64,000 nt of DNA, from assembly GCA_937958185.1 (NCBI GenBank), contig CALFFN010000004.1, positions 14,438-78,437 of the forward strand. The letters run 5' to 3'. Within the stretch, counting starts at the first letter, position 1, and each line of letters begins with the position of its first letter. The notes beneath the pieces are model-generated. The model had not been told where the DNA came from. It did no database searches and saw only the letters and a list, made by a program, of their open reading frames with translations. Both the position numbers and the translations under genes were made by a program. This document shows, one piece after another, positions 47,034 to 58,131 of this stretch. This stretch comes from an uncultured Neglectibacter sp. (lineage in GTDB: Bacteria > Bacillota > Clostridia > Oscillospirales > Acutalibacteraceae).

Positions 47034-47558
47034 TCATCTGCCGAAATCGTCCTTCAGGCGCTTTTTCAGCATTTCCCTTCCCCGGCTGAGCCTTGTCCGC
47101 ACCGCATTGGGGGAAAGCTCCAGCACCCGGGCGATGGTATCGGTGGTCAGGTCCTCAAAATAGAACAGGTGGAGCACTACACGGTACTTTTCCGGCAGCC
47201 TGCCCAGCGTGTCGAACAGCTCCAGCTCCGACTGTGTTTCCAGCGTTGGAGCTTCCTCCAGGGGCGCGGTACGGTGGCGTTTCTGGTAGCGCCACGCCTT
47301 TTTGCAGACATTCAGCGTCACCCGGAGGAACCACGCCTTCTGGTGCTCCCTGCTTTCAAACACGGGCTGCCTTTTCATGTAGGCGAGGAACACCTCCTGA
47401 AAGGCGTCGTCGGCTTCCACCCGGCTGCGCAGCTGGGACAGCGCCAGCGAATAGACCGTGTCCGCGTATGCCCGGACCACTTCCTCCGCCGTGGCGGGCA
47501 GCGTCTCTTCCCTGTCCAGGGGAACCGGCTTCCCGGCGGCTGCAAAACCTGCTTCCAT
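47034..47558 (-). CDS. ECF-type RNA polymerase sigma factor
   Basis: A 174-residue sigma factor with only regions 2 and 4. Region 2 has AYADTVYSLALSQLRSRVEADDAFQEVFLAY, and region 4 LPEKYRVVLHLFYFEDLTTD and IARVLELSPNAVRTRLSRGREMLK. It probably answers an envelope signal passed by the DUF4179 protein downstream. I start it at the ATG at 47558 after AAAGGAG. The long upstream frame (to 47759) is not conserved. A TGTAAC at about 47610-47620 on minus could be part of an autoregulated ECF promoter. Confidence 0.87.
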   Translation of the reverse strand: MEAGFAAAGKPVPLDREETLPATAEEVVRAYADTVYSLALSQLRSRVEADDAFQEVFLAYMKRQPVFESREHQKAWFLRVTLNVCKKAWRYQKRHRTAPLEEAPTLETQSELELFDTLGRLPEKYRVVLHLFYFEDLTTDTIARVLELSPNAVRTRLSRGREMLKKRLKDDFGR

Positions 47559-47670
47559 AGGCTTTTCTCCTTTCTGCTTTTGCCTGTAATATCCCGCGGC
47601 GGGGGAAAATGTTACAACTCTCTGCTTTTTCTTTTTCCTTTCTCCCAGTATAACAAAAAAACCGCAAAAA

Positions 47671-47700
47671 GAAAGGGGCGCAGCGCGTGCGTCCCTTTCC
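47671..47700 (-). terminator. Terminator of the spoIIA operon
   Basis: AAAGGGACGCA/TGCGCCCCTTT stem followed by CTTTTTG on minus, after the sigF stop at 47752. Confidence 0.75.
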
Positions 47701-47751
47701 TTTTTCTGTAAGGTCATGCAATTTTTCCAAACGGCGACCGCTGGGATACCG

Positions 47752-48405
47752 TCATTCATTCATCTGCCGGCGGAGAAAAAGAAGCAGCTTTTTTTCCCGG
47801 CGGCTGACCTGCACCTGGGTCATGCCCAGCAGCTCTGCGGTCACGGTCTGGGTCTTGCCCTGAAAATAGCGGTATTCCAGCAGCTTCCTGTCCCTTTCCT
47901 CCAGCGTTTGCAGCAGCTTGTACAGGGTCATGCGTTCTGTCACGGCTTCCTCCGGGGCTTCCACGGGGATCTCCAGCCCGTCCTCCCCGGCGCTCAAGGA
48001 TACCGGGCTTCTGGACACGCCCAGGGCAAGCGCCGTCTTTTCCGGGGTCAGGTGCAGGCGCTCCGCCAGCTGGACTACGGTTGGGGTCTGCCCCGTTTCC
48101 TCCTGTAGGGCGGTCTCCGCCTCCCGCGCCTGCCTGCCAAGCTCCTGCATGCTGCGGGAAATTCGGAGAGGCCTGCCCTGTCGGAACAGCAGGCGCACCT
48201 CCCCTAAGATCACGGGGACGGCATAGGTGGAAAATTTCACGCCGCGGGCGCTGTCGAAATGCTCCGCCGCTTTCACAAGCCCCACGCAGCCCGCCTGGAA
48301 CAGGTCCTCGTACTCCACGCCCTTCCCGGAGAACCGCCGGGCGCACAGGTGGACCAGCCCCAGGTTCTCTTCAACAAAGCTCTGCTGTTCCTGAGAAACA
48401 GCCAT
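47752..48405 (-). CDS. sigF: Forespore sigma factor SigF (SpoIIAC)
   Basis: A 217-residue sporulation sigma factor. Region 2 has YEDLFQAGCVGLVKAAEHFDS and GVKFSTYAVPVILGEVRLL, as in SigF/SigG; region 4 ends in LLGMTQVQVSRREKKLLLFL. It drives early forespore genes after septation and is held by SpoIIAB until then. The ATG at 48405 is two bases after the spoIIAB stop with AAGGCG upstream. Third gene of the spoIIA operon; sigma-B-type factors are excluded by context. Confidence 0.93.
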   Translation of the reverse strand: MAVSQEQQSFVEENLGLVHLCARRFSGKGVEYEDLFQAGCVGLVKAAEHFDSARGVKFSTYAVPVILGEVRLLFRQGRPLRISRSMQELGRQAREAETALQEETGQTPTVVQLAERLHLTPEKTALALGVSRSPVSLSAGEDGLEIPVEAPEEAVTERMTLYKLLQTLEERDRKLLEYRYFQGKTQTVTAELLGMTQVQVSRREKKLLLFLRRQMNE

Positions 48406-48407
48406 GC

Positions 48408-48842
48408 CTACGCCTTGGACTGGAAGAGCTTTGTCAGGGTCACGCTTGTCCCCCTGCCGGGCGCGGAGGTCACCCGCACCTTGTCGCAAAAGCTCTGCAT
48501 GACGGAAAATCCCAACCCCGCACGCTCCTCCCCGCCGGTGGTATAGAGCGGCTCCATAGCTTTTTCAATATCGGGAATGCCGCATCCTCTGTCGCGGACA
48601 CGCACCACAGCCCTGCCGTTTTCAAATATTTTTACCGTTATGTACACCAGCCCGATGGCGTCCCGGTAGCCATGGACAATGGCGTTGGTCACCGCTTCGG
48701 AAACGGCTGTTTTCATCTCCGTCAAATCGGAAACGGTGGGGTCAAGCTGGGCAAGAAAGGCGGAAACCGCCGCCCGCCCAAAGCTTTCGTTCACCGAATT
48801 GGAGGGAAAGCATATCTGTGTCTGATTGATCGGTTGCTGCAT
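48408..48842 (-). CDS. spoIIAB: Anti-sigma F factor SpoIIAB
   Basis: A 144-residue GHKL kinase. N box EAVTNAIVHGYRD, G1 VRDRGCGIPDIEKA and G2 ERAGLGFSVMQSF. It binds and silences SigF and phosphorylates SpoIIAA. Its ATG at 48842 overlaps the TGA of spoIIAA by one base (TGATG). Confidence 0.95.
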   Translation of the reverse strand: MQQPINQTQICFPSNSVNESFGRAAVSAFLAQLDPTVSDLTEMKTAVSEAVTNAIVHGYRDAIGLVYITVKIFENGRAVVRVRDRGCGIPDIEKAMEPLYTTGGEERAGLGFSVMQSFCDKVRVTSAPGRGTSVTLTKLFQSKA

Positions 48843-49159
48843 CAGCCAGCCCTCCTTTCAATGGCGGCGACGGATTCTATCCCCGACAGCTCCACCATTT
48901 TGCTGAGATAGGAGGACAGCCCGCACAGCACCACGTGCCCCTTCCAGTATTGATAGAGCCGTACCCTGCCCAGCACCAGACCCACGCCGGAGCTGTCCAT
49001 AAAGGGCACGCCGGTAAAGTCCAGCCGCAGGCAGTAGGGCTTCAGCTTTTGGGAGGTGTCGTCGATGATCTCCCGCATTTCCCCGGCGCTGTGGTGGTCG
49101 ATCTCCCCGCTGAGCCGGGCGGTGAGCACGCCGTCCTTATAGCTTAACTGCACGTTCAT
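48842..49159 (-). CDS. spoIIAA: Anti-anti-sigma factor SpoIIAA
   Basis: A 105-residue STAS-domain protein. The phosphorylation loop is FMDSSGVGLVLGR with the serine at about 56-57. When dephosphorylated by SpoIIE it frees SigF from SpoIIAB in the forespore. First gene of the spoIIA operon. GGAAGGAATG precedes the ATG. I could not find a clear SigH promoter in the 50 bases before the valS terminator. Confidence 0.94.
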   Translation of the reverse strand: MNVQLSYKDGVLTARLSGEIDHHSAGEMREIIDDTSQKLKPYCLRLDFTGVPFMDSSGVGLVLGRVRLYQYWKGHVVLCGLSSYLSKMVELSGIESVAAIERRAG

Positions 49160-49210
49160 AGGATCACATTCCTTCCGAGTTTAGTCTTTCGCCGTCAGAT
49201 TTCAGCAGAT

Positions 49211-49260
49211 AGAAAAAAAGAAAGCCCTGAAAAGAACGGCTTGTCCGCTCTTTTCAGGAC
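49211..49260 (-). terminator. valS terminator
   Basis: TCCTGAAAAGAGCGG pairs with CCGTTCTTTTCAGGG, followed by TTTCTTTTTTTC on minus. A long stem between valS and the spoIIA operon. Confidence 0.85.
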
Positions 49261-49275
49261 TATTCTATAAGATGC

Positions 49276-49384
49276 AAAGCAAATATTTTGGGGAAGCGTG
49301 TCGTGGGAAAAGTATTTCGTTATGAGCTGTTAGTTGTTAGAGGAAAAGCCGCTGCAAAACGAATACTTTGGGGAAACGCGTCCC
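49276..49384. repeat. Imperfect direct repeat around a TTAGTTGTTAG segment
   Basis: In the valS-spoIIA gap a unit like ATATTTTGGGGAAGCGTGTC (about 49281) recurs as ATACTTTGGGGAAACGCGTC (about 49364). Between them is TTAGTTGTTAGAG, which also occurs near the recD2 stop (18870-18885). It looks like degenerate intergenic repeat DNA with no gene. Confidence 0.45.
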
Positions 49385-49405
49385 TTACAATCCATGGGCT
49401 GCCCC

Positions 49406-52039
<2,634 letters not shown>

Positions 52040-52124
52040 GTTTCTTCACTCCTGTATTTTCTATAAAAATATCTTTCTTCCGCACAGCATCTGCGCGGGG
52101 TGCGGTTTTGCACCCTGAATTTTT

Positions 52125-52153
52125 ATTATCTTATTTTCCTGCCCATTTGTCAA
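52125..52153 (-). promoter_or_regulatory. valS promoter
   Basis: TTGACA (52148-52153) and GATAAT (52125-52130) on minus, 17-bp spacer. Confidence 0.8.
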
Positions 52154-52173
52154 CAAAAGCCGGAAAAATTCTG

Positions 52174-52204
52174 CAAAAAAGAGCCGTCCAAATGGGCGGC
52201 TCTC
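52174..52204 (-). terminator. Terminator of the transglutaminase-SLH gene
   Basis: GAGCCGCCCATTTGGACGGCTC, a GAGCCG(C)CC/GGACGGCTC stem followed by TTTTTTGC on minus. The remaining 120 bases to the gene's stop hold nothing recognisable. Confidence 0.8.
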
Positions 52205-52331
52205 AGAAATTTCACAAAATGCGGCAAAAATCAGGCCGCCGGCTGTTCCAGATCGGCAAATCGAGAAAAATGGACGGAAAAAAGGCTTTGCGGTGCGAAG
52301 TATTTTTCAGCGGCGTTTTACCGGCTGACTG

Positions 52332-54053
52332 CTACTCCAAGCTGGCAAATCGAGTGAAGACCGCGGCGGCGGCGCAGCGGAGGGTGTTCCCCCTGGGGGA
52401 GAAATAGCCCTTGTCGTCTCCTTTGACCAGCCCCAGGGCGTAGCATTCATAGACGGCAGTCCTTGCCCAGGAGGAGATGGAAGCGTCGTCCGGGAACACA
52501 AAACCCGTCCCCCCTTGCGTTTCACCCAGCGCCTGAGAAATGGTCACACACATTTCCTCCCGGGTGATGGGGGCGTTGGGGCGGAAAGTGCCGTTGCCGT
52601 TGCCCTTCATAATGCCGGCTTCCTTTGCCCACGCGATCGCCGGGGCGTACCACTGGGCAGCGGAAACATCGGTAAAGGAAGAGCCACTGTAGCCCGTCAG
52701 GTCAGCGCCAAGCGCGTTTGCCATCACGGTGGCAAATTCCGCCCGGCTGATATTTTTCATGGGGTTGAAGCAGCCGTTGTCGTCGCCCTGGAACAGCCCC
52801 AGCTGCGCGGCGTTTTCCACATCGGCATAATACCACGCGCTGCGGCGCACGTCCGGGAACCTGAGGGCTTCGTAATCCCTGCCGAGATAGACATAAGCCG
52901 TTGTGTTCTTTGCGGGGAAGCCCAGGGTGACCGGGTTCAAAATGTTATCCTTATCTTCCTCCAGATAGACATTATAGGGGTTTTCCTCGATATGGGTCTC
53001 CTGCTTGGCGAAGGCTTCCCCGTCTATCACAGTCTGGGAACCCACCAGGAAATATTCATATTGAACACTGTCCCCGTAGTCGTCGTCCCAGGTCAGGTCC
53101 ACATTGTACCACTCACCGTCGTCCATCTTGACATTGTTCCACATATGGGTGGCGCTGGAAGCAAGGGTGCAGGGGATCTCCAACAGGTCGCAGACGATCT
53201 TAAAGGCTTTGGAATAGCCATCGCACACGGGCTCGTAGCTGTCGCCGGAGATCAGGGCGCTGTAAGCGGTATGTGCCAGCTCGTTGTCGGGGTCGCCGTA
53301 GACGTTAGCCGCCGCCAGCGCGTCATGGATCGCCTTCACTTTGCTGTAGGTGTCGGGGGCGGCAGCCGCCTGCGCGGCGACAGCCTGCGCCTGCGCCAGC
53401 ATATCCGCCTGCATACTGCGCTCCAGGCCGCCGTATGATAGATGGAAGTCAAACATCACGTCGGTGATCTTCGCGGCGGAGGAGCCTGACACAGTGACCT
53501 TATACCCATAGCGCATGGTGCCCAGCCAGAGAAGCTCCGGGCAGTCGTACCGCAGCGCCACGATGGCGGCGCACAGGTCGGTATAAATTCCTTTTTCCGT
53601 GGCAACGGCGGCGCGGCTGGGGGTAAATATCCCGCCGGAGATGGTGCCCGCCATGGTGGTACCTGTGATCCCCTCCACCTGCACCGTGGCGCGGCGGTAA
53701 GAAACACCCTTGTACTGCACCTGCGCGGAAGCCATGATCCTGTCGATGGAAATGCTCTTCAGCACGTCATAGCATGCCTGCTGACGCTTGGTGAGCTGTC
53801 CGTACATCGTGCCATCGGGAGAGGCAGCGGCAAACAGGACGGCGTTGTTTGAAGCGGAAGCTTCGCCGCCCAGGCTCTCGGTGTTTTCCACCATGGCGTC
53901 ATAGCCGCCTTCCCCGTCCGGCCTGCGCTCGATCTCCACCTCAACAGGCAGCGCCTCGGCACTGTCCGCTGCCAGCGCTGGGGCGGGCAGCATGGCAAGC
54001 AGCAGAAGAACCGTTAAAAGCAGGCTGAGGAACCGAACGCTCATTTTTTTCAT
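52332..54053 (-). CDS. Secreted transglutaminase-like protein with three SLH domains
   Basis: A 573-residue surface protein. It has a signal peptide (about 1-29, ending ALA), then a transglutaminase-like domain with the likely triad C277 (YEPVCDGYSKAF), H303 (ATHMWNNVKM) and D319 (YNVDLTWDD). Three S-layer homology domains cover about 395-573 (FPDVRRSAWYYADVENAA, FTDVSAAQWYAPAIAWA, FPDDASISSWARTAV). SLH domains bind secondary cell-wall polymers, so it is held on the wall. The catalytic domain may be a peptidase or crosslinking enzyme. I start it at the ATG at 54053 (MKKMSVRFLSLLL). Head to head with another SLH protein. Confidence 0.85.
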   Translation of the reverse strand: MKKMSVRFLSLLLTVLLLLAMLPAPALAADSAEALPVEVEIERRPDGEGGYDAMVENTESLGGEASASNNAVLFAAASPDGTMYGQLTKRQQACYDVLKSISIDRIMASAQVQYKGVSYRRATVQVEGITGTTMAGTISGGIFTPSRAAVATEKGIYTDLCAAIVALRYDCPELLWLGTMRYGYKVTVSGSSAAKITDVMFDFHLSYGGLERSMQADMLAQAQAVAAQAAAAPDTYSKVKAIHDALAAANVYGDPDNELAHTAYSALISGDSYEPVCDGYSKAFKIVCDLLEIPCTLASSATHMWNNVKMDDGEWYNVDLTWDDDYGDSVQYEYFLVGSQTVIDGEAFAKQETHIEENPYNVYLEEDKDNILNPVTLGFPAKNTTAYVYLGRDYEALRFPDVRRSAWYYADVENAAQLGLFQGDDNGCFNPMKNISRAEFATVMANALGADLTGYSGSSFTDVSAAQWYAPAIAWAKEAGIMKGNGNGTFRPNAPITREEMCVTISQALGETQGGTGFVFPDDASISSWARTAVYECYALGLVKGDDKGYFSPRGNTLRCAAAAVFTRFASLE

Positions 54054-54120
54054 AGTCAAAGCCACCCCTTCTCCACAGATATGCGGAAAGCATTTGTTCG
54101 TATATGGAAACAGTAACTTT

Positions 54121-54149
54121 ATTATCTCTGAATCCCGGCGCAAAGTCAA
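54121..54149 (-). promoter_or_regulatory. Promoter of the transglutaminase-SLH gene
   Basis: TTGACT (54144-54149), 17-bp spacer, GATAAT (54121-54126) on minus. Confidence 0.75.
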
Positions 54150-54310
54150 TCTCTATTTTCCGAATTTCCCCTGATTTTTCCGCAAAAAGGGAAGCGGAAA
54201 AAATTGGCAGGAGCATGGGAATCTCCCAATTTTTTCAGGAATCTCCGGGGCTTTCACCCTTTGGAAATTTGGAGCAAAGGCAAATAAATTGTGAATTTTT
54301 CCCAAGTGGG

Positions 54311-54339
54311 TTGCAAAACAAGGAACGCCGTGCTAAAAT
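54311..54339 (+). promoter_or_regulatory. Promoter of the NlpC/P60-SLH gene
   Basis: TTGCAA (54311-54316), 17-bp spacer, TAAAAT (54334-54339). The leader to the ATG is about 95 bases. Confidence 0.7.
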
Positions 54340-54441
54340 GTAACCAATTTGTAACTTTTTCCTCCGTCCTGTTATCCTTTTGAAATTTTTAGAGATGGGC
54401 GGGGACAATTTTTGAGTTTTAGAAATGCGAGGGAATCACCC

Positions 54442-56268
54442 ATGATACGAAACCGAAAGATGAAAAGATTACGGGCTTTCTGCCTGTTATTGGCTCTGGC
54501 GGTAGTATGCACCGTCGGGCTGCTGCCGGAGGTAAATGCTTCCGCCGCCGAAACGCCCACCTCTCTGGGCTTTGCCGCCCACGGCATCAAAGCCCACCGG
54601 GACGGCTGGCTCTACGTATACGGCGGGAAAGGGGAGGTGATCTCCGGGAAGGTGCGGGGCAGCGACTGCGCCGGGCTGTTGTACGCCTACTTCTCCGATG
54701 TGGGCGCTTTGGGCAACTGCCGGGGCGGCGCCACCACCCAGGTGGAGGACAACTGCGTGTTCTCCAACGACATCAGCGAGGGCATTCCCAACATTCACGG
54801 GCTGGCGCTGACCATGCCGGACTACCATGACCCGGGCAGCGGAATCTATGGGCATATCGGCATTTATATCGGCAACAATGAAGCCGCCGACAACAGCGAC
54901 ACCAACTACAATATGCGCCGGGAGCCCGTTATCGGCAGCGACAGGAACTGGAACGCGTGGCACGTATTTGACAACGGCATGAAATACCCGGTAGACGGCT
55001 GGTACCAGCTGGACGGGAAAATGGTGCACTACACCCGCTACGAATACGACGTGAACACCACCATAGACGGCTACCGGCTGGGCAGCGACGGTTACGCCTG
55101 CGATGAAACGGGAAAGCCCGCGCCTGTAAACACTGCCATTCTCAGCACCCAGTACGCCTCAGCGACACAGGTAGCCTCCTATCTGCGCACAAAGTACAGC
55201 GGCAGGGACAGCACCTATGAGCTGATCTATGGCGGAACTCCCGACCCCGCTCCCGGCTACAACGGCAGAGTGACGGGCAGCGAGGTGCGGCTGCGCCAGG
55301 CTGCGAACACAAGCTCCGGCATTGTCACCGTGCTGTCCAGGGGCAGCAGCGTGAATATTCTGGAAGAGGTCACGGGGGAAACCATCTCCGGGAACGGGAC
55401 CTCCACCAATAAATGGTATTCCGTGGTCACGGCAAACGGACAAAGCGGCTATATCTGCTCCCTGTACGTGGAACGGCTGTCCGATGTGTCCCCCACCGCC
55501 GCCCCGGTCATCAAGGCGGCGAACGGCTATGTGACCATCACCGCCGCCCCCGGCATGGATATCTACTACACCACCGACTGCTCCACCCCCACGGAGCTTT
55601 CCACGCCCTACACCGCCCCCGTGTACCTCACCGGGTACACCTTTAAGGCGATCGCTGTCGGCAACGGCGTGAAAACCCCGGTCGCCACTGCCACCGTGCT
55701 TTCCAACAGCAGCGTATTCACCGATTTCACCACAAAAAGCTGGTACTTCCCGGTAGTGGACCAGGCAGTAAGCGACCAGATTTTCCGGGGCGCAGGCGAC
55801 GGCACCTTCCACCCCACGGAAAAAATCACCCGGGCGCAGTTCGTCATGGCGCTTGCCAATCTGGACAGGGCTGACCTTTCGCTGTACGAGGGCGGGACAA
55901 GCTTCAGCGACCTGGCAGGGCTGGACGCCCGGACTAAGCTGGCGGTGAGCTGGGCGTCTGAGCACGGCTATGTGACCGGCGCGGGCAACGGCACCTTCCG
56001 CCCGCTGGATCCTATCAGCCGGGAGCAGATGTGCACCATTCTGGCGCGGTACGCCGGGCTGGAGCGGGACGATTCTTCCCCCCGCTTTGCGGACGATGGG
56101 CAGATCAGCGCCTGGGCAAGGGACGCCGTATACGCCTGCCGGGACAAGGAGCTTATCAGCGGCATCGGCAACAATCGGTTCGACCCCAGGGGCACTGCCA
56201 GCAGGGCGGAAGCCTGTGTAGTCACCACGAACCTCTATCATTCCAAAGATGTCCCGGTCTCCCAATAA
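54442..56268 (+). CDS. Secreted NlpC/P60-like, SH3, SLH surface protein
   Basis: A 608-residue multidomain protein. Signal peptide at about 1-36. An NlpC/P60-like region has the likely catalytic C76 (VRGSDCAGLLYAY) and H138 (GIYGHIGIYIGN), with a low overall match. A bacterial SH3 domain (about 273-346, NGRVTGSEVRLRQAAN) follows, then a chitobiase/FN3-like segment (355-420, ITAAPGMDIYYTTDCSTP) and three SLH domains (425-600). It probably cleaves or remodels peptidoglycan from a wall-bound position. I chose the ATG at 54442 after GAGGGAA. A strong hairpin terminator follows at 56302. Confidence 0.83.
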   Translation: MIRNRKMKRLRAFCLLLALAVVCTVGLLPEVNASAAETPTSLGFAAHGIKAHRDGWLYVYGGKGEVISGKVRGSDCAGLLYAYFSDVGALGNCRGGATTQVEDNCVFSNDISEGIPNIHGLALTMPDYHDPGSGIYGHIGIYIGNNEAADNSDTNYNMRREPVIGSDRNWNAWHVFDNGMKYPVDGWYQLDGKMVHYTRYEYDVNTTIDGYRLGSDGYACDETGKPAPVNTAILSTQYASATQVASYLRTKYSGRDSTYELIYGGTPDPAPGYNGRVTGSEVRLRQAANTSSGIVTVLSRGSSVNILEEVTGETISGNGTSTNKWYSVVTANGQSGYICSLYVERLSDVSPTAAPVIKAANGYVTITAAPGMDIYYTTDCSTPTELSTPYTAPVYLTGYTFKAIAVGNGVKTPVATATVLSNSSVFTDFTTKSWYFPVVDQAVSDQIFRGAGDGTFHPTEKITRAQFVMALANLDRADLSLYEGGTSFSDLAGLDARTKLAVSWASEHGYVTGAGNGTFRPLDPISREQMCTILARYAGLERDDSSPRFADDGQISAWARDAVYACRDKELISGIGNNRFDPRGTASRAEACVVTTNLYHSKDVPVSQ

Positions 56269-56301
56269 AACTACAATATTTTCTGATCTCCTTTTTATAA
56301 G

Positions 56302-56340
56302 CGTCACGTCCGGCTGTCTTCGCCGGGCGTGATTTATTTT
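56302..56340 (+). terminator. Terminator of the NlpC/P60-SLH gene
   Basis: TCACGTCCGGC/GCCGGGCGTGA stem followed by TTTATTTT on plus. Confidence 0.75.
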
Positions 56341-56346
56341 GCGCAC

Positions 56347-56386
56347 AGGAAAACCGCCCCGCTGTCACGCGGGGCGGCTTTTGTTA
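56347..56386 (-). terminator. Terminator of the GH51 gene
   Basis: AACCGCCCCGC/GCGGGGCGGCTT stem with T or A runs on either side. It serves the arabinofuranosidase gene on minus. Confidence 0.75.
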
Positions 56387-56413
56387 TCTGTTTCCGCTTC
56401 TTCTCCGAAAAAC

Positions 56414-57934
56414 TCAGGCTTTCTTCAAACGGATCACGTTCCAGGAGGCGGGAGCAAGGCGGGTCTTCAAAATGCAGCCGTCCTGCTCGCTGCGGTCGGT
56501 GACGGTCTTGGGCAAGACGGTCTGCCGCTGGGCGGAATTTGTGGCGAAGAAATCGTCATGCTCCAATACGATGTGCTCCGCAAGGCGGTACTCGGGGAAG
56601 CTGCGCAGGTCGCTTTCCAGCGTGATGCTGTCCTGCAAATCCCGGTTCACCGCAAAAACGGTAAGCTCCTCCGCTTCATCGTTCCACACGGCAACGGAAT
56701 CCACATCGGTAACGTCGGTAAATGCCTGGGTATCGTGGCGGGAAGAGCGCAGCGCCGTATCCAGCGCGATACCTCTGCCGTATTTGGAGGCGTGGAGGTA
56801 AGGATAGAAAATGGTCTGCTTCCAGGCGGGACCGTTTTCCTCCGTCATGATGGGGGCGATGACGTTCACCAGCTGGGCAAGGCACGCCATGCGCACCCGG
56901 TCGGAATGCTTCAGCAGCGTGATGAGCATTAAGCCCACCAGCAAAGCGTCTTCAAAATCGTACTTGTCTTCCAGCAGATGGGGAGCTACCGACCAGGGGC
57001 GGTTCTTCATGGTGTCGTCGTCCTCGGCATTGGCGTGGAACCAGACGTTCCATTCGTCAAAGCTCAGCATGATATCCTTCTTCGCCCGCTTTTTTGCCTT
57101 TACAAAATCGCAGGTGGAGATCACCGTTTTGATGAAATGGTCCATGTCGGCGGACTGGGCAAGGAAATTTGCCGTGTCGTTCAGGCGGTTCCCGTAATAG
57201 GTGTGGAGGGAGATGAAATCCACCGCGTCATAGGCTTCCTCCAAAACGGTGGCTTCCCACTGGGGGTAGGTATCCATGCCGGTATTGGAGCTGCCGCAGA
57301 CCACCAGCTCTACAGAGGGGTCGATCTGCCGCATGGCTTTGGCGGTCTCGTCCGCCAGACGACCGTACTCTGTGGCGGTCTTGTGCCCGGTCTGCCACGG
57401 TCCGTCCATTTCGTTGCCCAGGCACCACGTCTTGATGTTGTGGGGCTCTTTTATCCCGTGGGAAATTCGCAGGTCGCTGTACTTGGTGCCGGAGGGGTGG
57501 TTGCAGTATTCCAGCAGGTTGCAGGCGGCTTCAATGCCCCGGGTGCCCAGGTTCACCGCCATCATCACATCGGTGTCCGCTTTCTTTGCCCAGCTGGCAA
57601 ATTCGTTGACGCCCACCAGATTGGGCTCGGTGCTGCGCCATGCCAGCTCCAGCCGGCGGGGGCGCTCCGCTACAGGTCCCACGCTGTCTTCCCAATAAAA
57701 ATTGGAGACGAAATTGCCGCCGGGGTAGCGGACGATGGGCACGCCGATCTCCCGCACCAGGTCCAATACGTCCCTGCGGAAGCCCTCCTCATCGGCGGAG
57801 GGGTGGTCGGGCTGATAGATGCCGCCATAGACCGCGCGCCCCAAATGCTCGATAAAGGAGCCGTAAATGCGCTTGTCGATGCGGCTGATTTGAAAATCCC
57901 TGTCCAGGGTGATCCTGGCAAACTTTTTTTCCAT
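56414..57934 (-). CDS. GH51 alpha-L-arabinofuranosidase
   Basis: A 506-residue glycoside hydrolase. It starts with the GH51 strand RIDKRIYGSFIEHLGRAVYGGIY, with the acid/base E175 in CLGNEMDGPW and the nucleophile E294 in LSFDEWNVW. RYPGGNFVSNFYWEDSVGP is the substrate loop. There is no signal peptide, so it acts inside the cell on arabino-oligosaccharides from arabinoxylan or pectic arabinan. I start it at the ATG at 57934 after AAAGGAA. It is divergent from the deaminase/rhamnosidase pair. Confidence 0.93.
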   Translation of the reverse strand: MEKKFARITLDRDFQISRIDKRIYGSFIEHLGRAVYGGIYQPDHPSADEEGFRRDVLDLVREIGVPIVRYPGGNFVSNFYWEDSVGPVAERPRRLELAWRSTEPNLVGVNEFASWAKKADTDVMMAVNLGTRGIEAACNLLEYCNHPSGTKYSDLRISHGIKEPHNIKTWCLGNEMDGPWQTGHKTATEYGRLADETAKAMRQIDPSVELVVCGSSNTGMDTYPQWEATVLEEAYDAVDFISLHTYYGNRLNDTANFLAQSADMDHFIKTVISTCDFVKAKKRAKKDIMLSFDEWNVWFHANAEDDDTMKNRPWSVAPHLLEDKYDFEDALLVGLMLITLLKHSDRVRMACLAQLVNVIAPIMTEENGPAWKQTIFYPYLHASKYGRGIALDTALRSSRHDTQAFTDVTDVDSVAVWNDEAEELTVFAVNRDLQDSITLESDLRSFPEYRLAEHIVLEHDDFFATNSAQRQTVLPKTVTDRSEQDGCILKTRLAPASWNVIRLKKA

Positions 57935-57982
57935 AGGGGAAGATTCCTTTCCTGTGTTTCGGATTGATAGGTCTTTGCTCCA

Positions 57983-58011
57983 ATGATACGCTGAAATTTT
58001 CTGAAAGTCAA
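57983..58011 (-). promoter_or_regulatory. Promoter of the GH51 gene
   Basis: TTGACT (58006-58011), 17-bp spacer, TATCAT (57983-57988) on minus. Confidence 0.7.
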
Positions 58012-58067
58012 TCCGGCTTTTGTGGAATCTGACAAAAATCAGGATACAAATTTGGAAAATCAAGTCC

Positions 58068-58096
58068 TTTCTTTTTCCGGGAAAGTAGGCTATGCT
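58068..58096 (+). promoter_or_regulatory. Possible promoter of the deaminase-GH78 pair
   Basis: TATGCT at 58091-58096 with a weak TTTCTT 17 bp upstream (58068-58073), 35 bases before the deaminase ATG. Confidence 0.4.
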
Positions 58097-58131
58097 TAAA
58101 ATGGTATCAGAATATTCCAAGGAGGAGCTTT

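Larger units (their letters stand above)
54054..54441. other. Divergent promoter region of the two SLH genes
   Basis: 388 bases without a gene. It holds the minus promoter at 54121-54149 and the plus promoter at 54311-54339, 162 bases apart. Between them is AT-rich DNA with repeated GGAAA and AATTTTTCC stretches and an AATTGG...CCAATT pair at about 54203-54234 (inverted arms around GGGAATCTCCC). A shared regulator could bind here; none is evident. Confidence 0.5.

Noticed and set aside
52040..52153. T-box riboswitch upstream of valS
   Set aside because: Only about 80 bases of leader exist and there is no T-box consensus or antiterminator; a simple hairpin is all I see.
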